NCBI GenBank assembly: GCA_910587365.1
Contig: CAJUKJ010000001.1
Location: 1-64,000, forward strand
Direction of reading: 5' to 3'
Length of the DNA: 64,000 nt
Source: an uncultured Christensenellaceae bacterium
Lineage (GTDB): Bacteria > Bacillota > Clostridia > Christensenellales > Borkfalkiaceae
The position numbers and the translations under genes were made by a program. The notes beneath the pieces are model-generated. The model was not told where the DNA came from and did not search any database. It was given only the letters and a program-made list of their open reading frames with translations. Positions 58,023 to 64,000 of the stretch are shown in pieces. Numbering within the stretch: the first letter of the stretch is position 1; the number at the start of each line of letters is the position of its first letter.

Positions 58023-58889
58023 TTAAGCTTTGCCGATGCTTCCGAAAATTTCCATCTTTTCCTTTACGGTATCTTTAATTGCCTGTGCGCCGGGGGCAAG
58101 CAGCTTTCTGGGGTCGAAGCCTTTGCCTACAAGGTCTTTGCCTTCTTCAACGTACTTTCTTGTAGCAGCCTGGAACGCAAGCTGGCATTCGGTATTAACG
58201 TTGATTTTCGCAACGCCGAGCGAAATTGCCTTCTTAATCATTTCAGTGGGGATACCCGTGCCGCCGTGAAGAACAAGGGGCATATCGCCGGTTTTTGATT
58301 TGATTGCTTCAAGAACGTCAAAGCGGAGTCCGGGCCAGTTAGCGGGGTATTTGCCGTGGATATTACCGATACCTGCCGCAAGGATATCAACGCCCAGGTC
58401 TGCAATCTTTTTGCATTCATCGGGGTCTGCACATTCGCCTAAACCGACAACGCCGTCTTCTTCGCCGCCGATAGAGCCTACTTCTGCTTCCAGACTCAAA
58501 CCTTTCTTTTTACAAACTTCAACAAGCTCTTTGGTTTTTGCGATATTTTCTGCGATAGGGAAGTGCGAGCCGTCAAACATAATCGACGAAAAACCCGCCT
58601 CTATACATTTATAGCAACCCTCGTAAGAACCGTGGTCGAGGTGGAGTGCAACGGGAACGGTTATGTTCAATTCTTCAATCATTGCCTTAACCATAGCCGT
58701 AACGGTCTTAAAGCCCGTCATATACTTGCCCGCGCCTTCGGAAACACCGAGAATAACGGGGGAGTTAAGCTCCTGAGCGGTCTGTAAAATGGATTTTGTC
58801 CATTCCAAATTATTAATGTTAAACTGTCCGACGGCGTATTTTCCGTCCCTTGCTTTTTCAAGCATCTGCTTTGCCGATACTAATGCCAT
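58023..58889 (-). CDS. fba: Class II fructose-bisphosphate aldolase
   Basis: It cleaves fructose 1,6-bisphosphate with Zn. The 288-residue TIM barrel has the class II blocks VALHLDHGSYEGC (zinc His near 84), EAEVGSIGGEEDG near 136, AAGIGNIHGKYP near 177, LHGGTGI near 208 and INVNTECQ near 231. CGGAGGT precedes the ATG. It is monocistronic and divergent from gap, with separate promoters in the shared gap. Confidence 0.97.
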   Translation of the reverse strand: MALVSAKQMLEKARDGKYAVGQFNINNLEWTKSILQTAQELNSPVILGVSEGAGKYMTGFKTVTAMVKAMIEELNITVPVALHLDHGSYEGCYKCIEAGFSSIMFDGSHFPIAENIAKTKELVEVCKKKGLSLEAEVGSIGGEEDGVVGLGECADPDECKKIADLGVDILAAGIGNIHGKYPANWPGLRFDVLEAIKSKTGDMPLVLHGGTGIPTEMIKKAISLGVAKINVNTECQLAFQAATRKYVEEGKDLVGKGFDPRKLLAPGAQAIKDTVKEKMEIFGSIGKA

Positions 58890-58927
58890 AATGACCTCCG
58901 AATAGATATTTAATTTTATATAAATTA

Positions 58928-58956
58928 AGTATAATTCATTACGGCGTAAAATTCAA
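58928..58956 (-). promoter_or_regulatory. fba promoter
   Basis: Minus strand TTGAAT (58951-58956), 17-base spacer, TATACT (58928-58933). Confidence 0.75.
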
Positions 58957-59082
58957 GTTAATTTACAAAATTATTTTAAAAAATTAGCGTTAAAATACTT
59001 TTCAAAGTTAATAATTAAGCGTATAATACAAATCAAGGAATAAGTATTTTATTATCGGTTCAGTATATTTTTTATAAACCTA

Positions 59083-59111
59083 TTGACTAAAATGGAAATT
59101 TTTGGTATACT
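59083..59111 (+). promoter_or_regulatory. gap promoter
   Basis: TTGACT (59083-59088), 17-base spacer, TATACT (59106-59111), about 40 bases before the gap start. Confidence 0.8.
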
Positions 59112-59156
59112 TATTCTCAGTAAATTAAAAAATAAAAATTCGGAGGAATTTAATTT

Positions 59157-60173
59157 ATGGCAAATGTAAAAGTAGCAATCAATGGTTTCGGACGTATCGG
59201 TCGTCTTGCATTCAGACAGATGTTTGACGCAGCTGGTTATGAAATCGTAGCAATCAACGATTTAACCAGCCCCAAAATGCTTGCTCATCTTTTGAAGTAT
59301 GACTCGGCTCAGGGCAGATACAAGTACTGTGACTCGGTTGTAGCGGGAGAAGACAGCATTACCGTTAACGGTAAAACCATCAAGATTTATGCAGAGAAAG
59401 ACGCGGCAAACCTTCCTTGGAAGGCTCACGACGTTGACGTTGTTTTGGAATGTACGGGTTTCTACTGCTCGAAAGAAAAAGCTTCCGCGCACATCGCGGC
59501 AGGTGCAAAGAAGTGCGTTATTTCCGCACCTGCGGGTAACGACCTTCCCACAGTTGTTTACAGCGTAAACGAAAAGACCTTAAAGGCAAGCGATACCGTT
59601 ATTTCGGCTGCAAGCTGCACCACAAACTGCCTTGCCCCTATGGCAGACGCACTTAATAAGCTTTGCAAAATCAAGAAAGGTTATATGACGACTATCCACG
59701 CTTACACGGGCGACCAGATGGTTCTCGACGGACCTCACAGAAAGGGCGATTTAAGAAGAGCAAGGGCAGCTGCCGTAAATATAGTTCCCAACTCCACGGG
59801 TGCGGCTAAGGCTATCGGTCTTGTTATCCCCGAACTCAACGGCGTTCTCGATGGATGTGCGCAGCGCGTTCCCGTTCCTACCGGTTCGCTTACCCAGTTA
59901 ATCGCAGTATGCGAAGGCGAAATCGACGCTAAGGCTGTTAATGCTGCAATGAAAGCTGCTTCATCGGCTTCTTACGGTTATACAGAAGAAGAAATCGTAT
60001 CCAGCGACGTTGTCGGTATGTCCTACGGTTCGTTATTCGATGCAACACAGACAAAGTGTATGCCTCTCGGCGACGGAACGACTCTTGTAAAAGTTGTTTC
60101 CTGGTACGACAACGAAAATTCTTATACATCGCAGATGGTAAGAACAATTAAGTACTTCGCTGAACTTAAATAA
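59157..60173 (+). CDS. gap: Glyceraldehyde-3-phosphate dehydrogenase
   Basis: It oxidises glyceraldehyde 3-phosphate with NAD and phosphate. The 338-residue protein has the NAD loop NGFGRIGR near residue 8, the catalytic Cys in SAASCTTNCLAP near 150-161 and YDNENSYTSQM near 320. CGGAGGA precedes the ATG. It is monocistronic, next to fba, and ended by a strong terminator. Its codon usage looks more biased than its neighbours, as expected for a highly expressed gene. Confidence 0.98.
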   Translation: MANVKVAINGFGRIGRLAFRQMFDAAGYEIVAINDLTSPKMLAHLLKYDSAQGRYKYCDSVVAGEDSITVNGKTIKIYAEKDAANLPWKAHDVDVVLECTGFYCSKEKASAHIAAGAKKCVISAPAGNDLPTVVYSVNEKTLKASDTVISAASCTTNCLAPMADALNKLCKIKKGYMTTIHAYTGDQMVLDGPHRKGDLRRARAAAVNIVPNSTGAAKAIGLVIPELNGVLDGCAQRVPVPTGSLTQLIAVCEGEIDAKAVNAAMKAASSASYGYTEEEIVSSDVVGMSYGSLFDATQTKCMPLGDGTTLVKVVSWYDNENSYTSQMVRTIKYFAELK

Positions 60174-60186
60174 TTAAATATAACTG

Positions 60187-60212
60187 AAAGCCCCGACAGT
60201 AGTCGGGGCTTT
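60187..60212. terminator. Bidirectional terminator
   Basis: An 11-bp stem AAAGCCCCGAC (60187-60197)/60202-60212 between gap and the GNAT gene. Confidence 0.9.
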
Positions 60213-60216
60213 TAAT

Positions 60217-60630
60217 TTACAATTTTTTTATCATTTTAATATGCGGGCAGCCCTCGTCGGAATAAATTTCGCCGACAGGCAGAAAGCCGAGCTTTTTATA
60301 AAATTTACTAACGCGTACCTGTGCGGAAATCACTATTTGTTTCCCGCCTTTTTCGTTTATAAATTCCTGCGCCGCTGCAAGAAGCTTAGCTCCGACTTTG
60401 TTTCCGCGGAAAGGCTTTGTCACGGCAATTCTTCCAATGTGATAATTTCCGATAGCGTCGTTAAAAACTCTGCACGTCGCAATAGCCGTTTTACCGTCAA
60501 ACGCAACAAAATGGGTAGAAATGCAGTCAGTTGCGTCAAACTCGTCTTTAAATCTCTGTTCCTTGCAAAATACGGCTGTTCTTATTTGAGCTGCTTCTTC
60601 GGGGAGAGAACCGTATATTTTAACCGTCAT
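60217..60630 (-). CDS. GNAT family N-acetyltransferase
   Basis: A 137-residue acetyltransferase of the ElaA-like/GNAT_10 type. It has IRTAVFCKEQRF near the N-terminus, the acetyl-CoA loop RIAVTKPFRGNKVGAKLL near residues 71-88, and QVRVSKFYKKLGFLPVGEIY at the end, typical of this family. The acceptor is unknown. The start is one base after the ychF stop, so it is cotranscribed and probably coupled. Confidence 0.9.
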   Translation of the reverse strand: MTVKIYGSLPEEAAQIRTAVFCKEQRFKDEFDATDCISTHFVAFDGKTAIATCRVFNDAIGNYHIGRIAVTKPFRGNKVGAKLLAAAQEFINEKGGKQIVISAQVRVSKFYKKLGFLPVGEIYSDEGCPHIKMIKKL

Positions 60631-60631
60631 A

Positions 60632-61732
60632 TTATACGTTGAAACGGAAGAGTACCACGTCGCCGTCCTTGATTACGTAATCTTTACCTTCCGAACGTAC
60701 TTTACCTTTTTCGCGTGCGCCGACAAGCCCGTTGCATTCCAAAAGCGTTTGCCAGTCGCATATTTCCGCACGGATAAATCCCTTTTCAAAGTCACTGTGA
60801 ATTTTACCCGCCGCCTGCGGAGCTTTTGTGCCTTTAACAATAGTCCAGGCGCGCGTTTCTTTTTCGCCGGCAGTGAGGTATGAAATAAGCCCCAACAGTG
60901 CGTAGCTTTTTTTAATAAGCCTGTTCAAGCCACTTTCTTGAAGTCCGAGTTCTTCTAAAAACATAGCCATATCTTCGGGCGTCATCTTTGAAAGTTCTTC
61001 TTCGGTTTTTGCGCATATTACGAGAACTTCACTGCCTTCCTTTGCCGCATAATCCTTAACGGTACAGACGAGAGGAATGTCGTTTTCCGACTTGCCCATA
61101 TCGAATTCTGATATATTTGCCGCGTAAATTACGGGTTTGTCTGTAAGAAGAAACAGGTTGTCTATTATAGGCTTTTCTTCTTCCGTACATTCAAAAAGGC
61201 GGGCAGGTTTTTCTTCACTTAAAAACTTTTCAAGCCTTTCCAAAAGAGCAAACTCGGCGGCAGCCTCTTTATTCGCTCCGCCGCGGGCAGTGTTTCTAAT
61301 TCTGTCCTCGCGTTTACTGACGGCTTCGATGTCGGCAAGAATAAGTTCGAGAGTAATAGTCTGAATGTCGGCTATGGGGTCGATTTTGTTGTTTACGTGC
61401 GTAATGTTTTCGTCTTCAAAGCAACGCACAACGTGAACGATAGCGTCGCATTCTCTTACGTGCGATAAAAACTTATTGCCTAAACCTTCGCCCTTGGAGG
61501 CACCCTTTACAAGTCCGGCAATGTCTACAAATTCAACGATAGCGGGGGTAACCTTTTTACTGTCGTAAAGCTTTGCAAGCTTATCAAGTCTTTCATCCGG
61601 AACGGCAACCACTCCGACGTTGGGTTCAATCGTGCAGAAGGGGTAATTCGCGGCTTCCGCGCCGGCATGGGTTATTGCATTAAACAGCGTGGATTTTCCG
61701 ACATTGGGAAGTCCTACAACACCTAATTTCAT
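60632..61732 (-). CDS. ychF: Redox-regulated ATPase YchF
   Basis: An Obg-family P-loop protein (OLA1/YchF) that prefers ATP. The 366-residue chain has G1 GLPNVGKST near residue 6, DIAGLVKGASKGEG near 69, an NKxE-like loop (AANISEF), a coiled-coil insertion and a C-terminal TGS domain (EKGFIRAEIC; YVIKDGDVVLFRFNV). AAGGAAT precedes the ATG. The promoter TTGATT-N17-TATAAT (61814-61842) gives a leader of about 75 bases with a small CCGC/GCGG hairpin. A GNAT gene follows directly. Confidence 0.97.
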   Translation of the reverse strand: MKLGVVGLPNVGKSTLFNAITHAGAEAANYPFCTIEPNVGVVAVPDERLDKLAKLYDSKKVTPAIVEFVDIAGLVKGASKGEGLGNKFLSHVRECDAIVHVVRCFEDENITHVNNKIDPIADIQTITLELILADIEAVSKREDRIRNTARGGANKEAAAEFALLERLEKFLSEEKPARLFECTEEEKPIIDNLFLLTDKPVIYAANISEFDMGKSENDIPLVCTVKDYAAKEGSEVLVICAKTEEELSKMTPEDMAMFLEELGLQESGLNRLIKKSYALLGLISYLTAGEKETRAWTIVKGTKAPQAAGKIHSDFEKGFIRAEICDWQTLLECNGLVGAREKGKVRSEGKDYVIKDGDVVLFRFNV

Positions 61733-61813
61733 AATTCATATTCCTTAAATATTTACTTCTCCTTGGAGAATGCGTCCCGCAACCCTCAAAGGGGCGGATT
61801 AGTTAGTATTTAA

Positions 61814-61842
61814 ATTATAATATAATCGTCAAAAATAATCAA
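61814..61842 (-). promoter_or_regulatory. ychF promoter
   Basis: Minus strand TTGATT (61837-61842), 17-base spacer, TATAAT (61814-61819). Confidence 0.75.
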
Positions 61843-61860
61843 AACAAATAAGCGGTAAAG

Positions 61861-61889
61861 TTGCTAAAATTTTGCTTTTATGGTAAAAT
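61861..61889 (+). promoter_or_regulatory. argS promoter
   Basis: TTGCTA (61861-61866), 17-base spacer, TAAAAT (61884-61889), then AAGGA and the ATG at 61914. Confidence 0.7.
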
Positions 61890-61913
61890 AATCTAAATTA
61901 TAAGGAAATATTT

Positions 61914-63593
61914 ATGGACTACAAAAAATATATAGCTGAAAGAATTAAATTAGACGGCGTGGAAGAGGATGAAATTTATTCGTCTATCGCGCTTCCTCCC
62001 AATTCCGAAATGGGCGACTATGCCTTGCCTTGCTTTAAATTTGCGAAAGTTTTAAGAAAAAGCCCCGCAATTATTGCCGAGGACTTGAAGTCTGCGTATA
62101 TAACCGACGATGTTATAAGCGAAGTTTCCGCTATAAACGGCTATCTCAATTTTAAGGTTAATAAAATAGGTCTTACAAAGGCAGTTTTAAACGATATTAT
62201 TACGGAAGGGGCAAAATACGGTTCCTCAGTGGACGGTAGCGGTAAAACTATCTGTATCGACTATTCTTCGGTCAATATAGCAAAACCTTTCCATATAGGT
62301 CACCTTTCAACTACGGTAATTGGCGGAGCATTGTACAAGCTTTACAAATTTTTAGGTTATAACGTGGTCGGTATAAACCATCTCGGCGATTACGGTACGC
62401 AATTCGGTAAGCTTATATGCGCATATAAGCATTGGGGTAATAAGGATGAGGTTGAAAGGGGCGGAATACATGCAATTAACGACCTGTACGTGCGTTTTAA
62501 TAATGATGCCGACGAGTCAATGGAGCGGGAAGCGCGCGAATATTTCCGTTTGATAGAAAGCGGGGATAAGGAAGCTAATGAAATTTTCGAGTGGTTTAAA
62601 TCGCTTACTTTAAAATACGTAAATGGAATATATGAAAAATTGGGCGTAACTTTTGACAGTTATGCGGGCGAGAGGTTTTATACCGACAAAATGCAACCCG
62701 TTATAGACGAGCTTCGTGAAAAAAATCTGCTTAAAGAAAGTGAAGGGGCTAAGATAGTCGATCTCGATAAGTACGGTATGCCACCTTGTCTGATTTTGCG
62801 TTCGGACGGGGCTTCCCTTTACGCCACGCGCGACTTGGCTGCGGCTTTTTACCGTAAAAAAACTTACGGGTTTCATAAATGTCTGTACGTCGTTGCATAT
62901 CAGCAGAATTTACATTTCAAGCAAATTTTTAAGGTTCTCGAACTTATGGGGTATGAGTGGGCTAAGGATATGGTTCACGTTGCATACGGAATGGTTTCGC
63001 TTGAAGATGGCGCAATGTCCACCCGTAAGGGTAAGGTTATCTGGCTTGAAGACGTTATAAACAAGTGTGTGGAAAAAGCGTTTGCAGTTATTCAGGAAAA
63101 AAATCCTAACCTTGAAAACAAATCCGAGATAGCTGAAAAGGTTGGCATAGGTGCGGTAATTTTCGGTGCGTTGTATAATAATAAAATTAAAGATATTGTT
63201 TTTTCCTATGATAAGGTATTAAGCTTTGAAGGAGAAACCAGCGTATACGTTCAGTATACGTGCGCACGTGCAAATTCTGTTTTAATGAAAAGCGGAAACG
63301 TCGGCACCGTTCCTGAAAATTATCAACCTAACGCTCAGGAATTTGAAGTCGTAAAACAGCTTGCGGCGTTCCCTGAAATTCTTACCGAGGCGGCTGATAA
63401 GTACGAACCTTGTTATATTGCGCGCTATGCAGTGGACCTTTCGCAAAAGTTCAATAAATTCTATTTCGATTGTAAAATTCTCACGGCGGAGGGGGACGCC
63501 AAGTCTTTCAGGCTTGCTTTGACGCAAGCGGTCTTGCAGACTCTTAAAAACGCTTTATCCATTCTGGGAATAGGCGTTCCCGATAAGATGTGA
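61914..63593 (+). CDS. argS: Arginyl-tRNA synthetase
   Basis: It charges tRNA-Arg. The 559-residue class I enzyme has the N-terminal ArgRS additional domain, the HIGH-like motif AKPFHIGHL near 123-131, NHLGDYGTQFGK near 155, the KMSKS-region equivalent near STRKGKV and the C-terminal DALR domain. AAGGA precedes the ATG. A HAD phosphatase gene starts two bases after the stop, so they are cotranscribed. Confidence 0.97.
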   Translation: MDYKKYIAERIKLDGVEEDEIYSSIALPPNSEMGDYALPCFKFAKVLRKSPAIIAEDLKSAYITDDVISEVSAINGYLNFKVNKIGLTKAVLNDIITEGAKYGSSVDGSGKTICIDYSSVNIAKPFHIGHLSTTVIGGALYKLYKFLGYNVVGINHLGDYGTQFGKLICAYKHWGNKDEVERGGIHAINDLYVRFNNDADESMEREAREYFRLIESGDKEANEIFEWFKSLTLKYVNGIYEKLGVTFDSYAGERFYTDKMQPVIDELREKNLLKESEGAKIVDLDKYGMPPCLILRSDGASLYATRDLAAAFYRKKTYGFHKCLYVVAYQQNLHFKQIFKVLELMGYEWAKDMVHVAYGMVSLEDGAMSTRKGKVIWLEDVINKCVEKAFAVIQEKNPNLENKSEIAEKVGIGAVIFGALYNNKIKDIVFSYDKVLSFEGETSVYVQYTCARANSVLMKSGNVGTVPENYQPNAQEFEVVKQLAAFPEILTEAADKYEPCYIARYAVDLSQKFNKFYFDCKILTAEGDAKSFRLALTQAVLQTLKNALSILGIGVPDKM

Positions 63594-63594
63594 T

Positions 63595-64000
63595 ATGATA
63601 AAAGCAATTATTTTTGACCTTGACGGCACGTTACTAAATACCATTGACGATATTCATTTTGTCCTCAATGAAAGTTTAAACCGGTTCGGACTACCTGCGG
63701 TTACGCTAAGCCAAACAAAATGCTTTGTGGGTAACGGTGCAAGGAGGCTTATCGAACAGGCAGTAGGGAATAGACCTTCTGAAACGGTAGAAAAAGTTTA
63801 CGAATATTATTCAAAAAAATTTGCCGCTTGCGGTAACAACCGTTCAAAACTTTATTCCCAAGAAGAGGAAACGCTGTTAAAACTCAAATCCGAAGGGATT
63901 AAGTTAGCAATAATTACCAATAAACCACAGCGCGCAACGGAACGCGTTTATGCTAAATTTTTGGCAAAATTCGGGTTTTATAAAGTACTCGGTCAAACAG
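63595..64000 (+). CDS. HAD-superfamily phosphatase, Gph-like (cut by window edge)
   Basis: The first 135 codons are present and open to the window end. The HAD motif I FDLDGTLLNT lies at residues 7-16, so Asp-8 and Asp-10 are the catalytic pair. Motif II Thr in AIITNKPQRA is near residue 117, with a helical cap between, as in phosphoglycolate phosphatases. The start ATG at 63595 lies one base after the argS stop (TGATATG). The remaining part with motifs III and IV is outside the window, so substrate class is only a family guess. Confidence 0.85.
   Translation, partial: MIKAIIFDLDGTLLNTIDDIHFVLNESLNRFGLPAVTLSQTKCFVGNGARRLIEQAVGNRPSETVEKVYEYYSKKFAACGNNRSKLYSQEEETLLKLKSEGIKLAIITNKPQRATERVYAKFLAKFGFYKVLGQT

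Noticed and set aside
1..64000. CRISPR array, prophage, transposase, integrase or rRNA genes
   Set aside because: Looked for regularly spaced repeats, recombinase motifs and rRNA landmarks on both strands; none seen.

Overview
The window reads as a chromosomal segment of an uncultured low-to-mid GC Gram-positive bacterium, most likely a Clostridia-type member of the Bacillota. Reasons: single-membrane style lipoproteins, a SAM-I-clan riboswitch on metK, a DUF1540 peptide, single-chain glycyl-tRNA synthetase, ABC-F, LemA/DUF2207, a NadD-YqeK fusion next to rsfS, and many short U-tailed terminators. Base composition and taxonomy were judged by eye, not computed. Nearly everything is housekeeping; one short accessory scar (about 14.4-16.1 kb) stands out.

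Layout. 1-300: a five-hairpin structured element, then the end of comF. 0.3-2.4 kb: metK-comF operon (minus) behind a riboswitch, divergent from a leaderless radical-SAM gene. 3.2-13.6 kb: ABC-F, membrane proteins, glyS (minus), fhs-glnS-CvpA-like. 13.6-14.3 kb: DUF1540 peptide and rplI. 14.4-16.1 kb: AT-rich decayed segment bounded by exact 28-bp inverted copies of a GC-rich palindrome, with a WYL pseudogene, a possible FtsK-gamma-like remnant, a degenerate exonuclease-like ORF and one intact unknown gene. 16.2-22 kb: nudix-lemA-DUF2207 (minus), a UDPGP-family nucleotidyltransferase and a lipoprotein HtrA-like protease. 22.1-28.4 kb (minus): secG-rnr-smpB-metY-metA plus an EamA transporter and its small HTH neighbour. 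28.6-32.6 kb (minus): pgk-tpiA-gpmI. 32.8-41.3 kb (plus): second HtrA-like lipoprotein, tyrA-like, DUF1934, UPF0173, an atypical Rho, obg, yhbY, nadD-yqeK, rsfS. 41.6-46.1 kb: DeoC-like protein lacking its Schiff-base lysine, RecD/Dda-like helicase, pgi and a hydrolase. 46.2-51 kb: tRNA-Leu, a BspA-like lipoprotein, and a DUF1538 membrane protein with two P-II-like genes. 51-58 kb: CPBP protease, sdaA, tRNA-Pro(AGG), mntP, murG, a TetR regulator and small membrane or lipoproteins. 58-64 kb: fba, gap, GNAT, ychF, argS and a truncated HAD phosphatase.

How genes fit together: lower glycolysis is nearly complete (pgi, fba, tpiA, gap, pgk, gpmI) but spread over three loci. Methionine/SAM metabolism is covered by metA (acetyl type by its Glu), metY and metK. 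Translation and ribosome quality control are well represented (glyS, glnS, argS, rplI, smpB, rnr, obg, yhbY, rsfS, ychF, ABC-F).

The most interesting signals are: (i) a recurring promoter architecture in which a -10 hexamer lies six or seven bases before an ATG with no Shine-Dalgarno, predicting leaderless mRNAs for at least eight genes; (ii) a Rho homologue with altered motor residues; (iii) a DeoC paralogue without the catalytic lysine; (iv) a folded intergenic RNA candidate between pgk and tpiA; (v) a DUF1538/twin P-II-like module; (vi) a proline tRNA with A34 and a U1-A72 pair.
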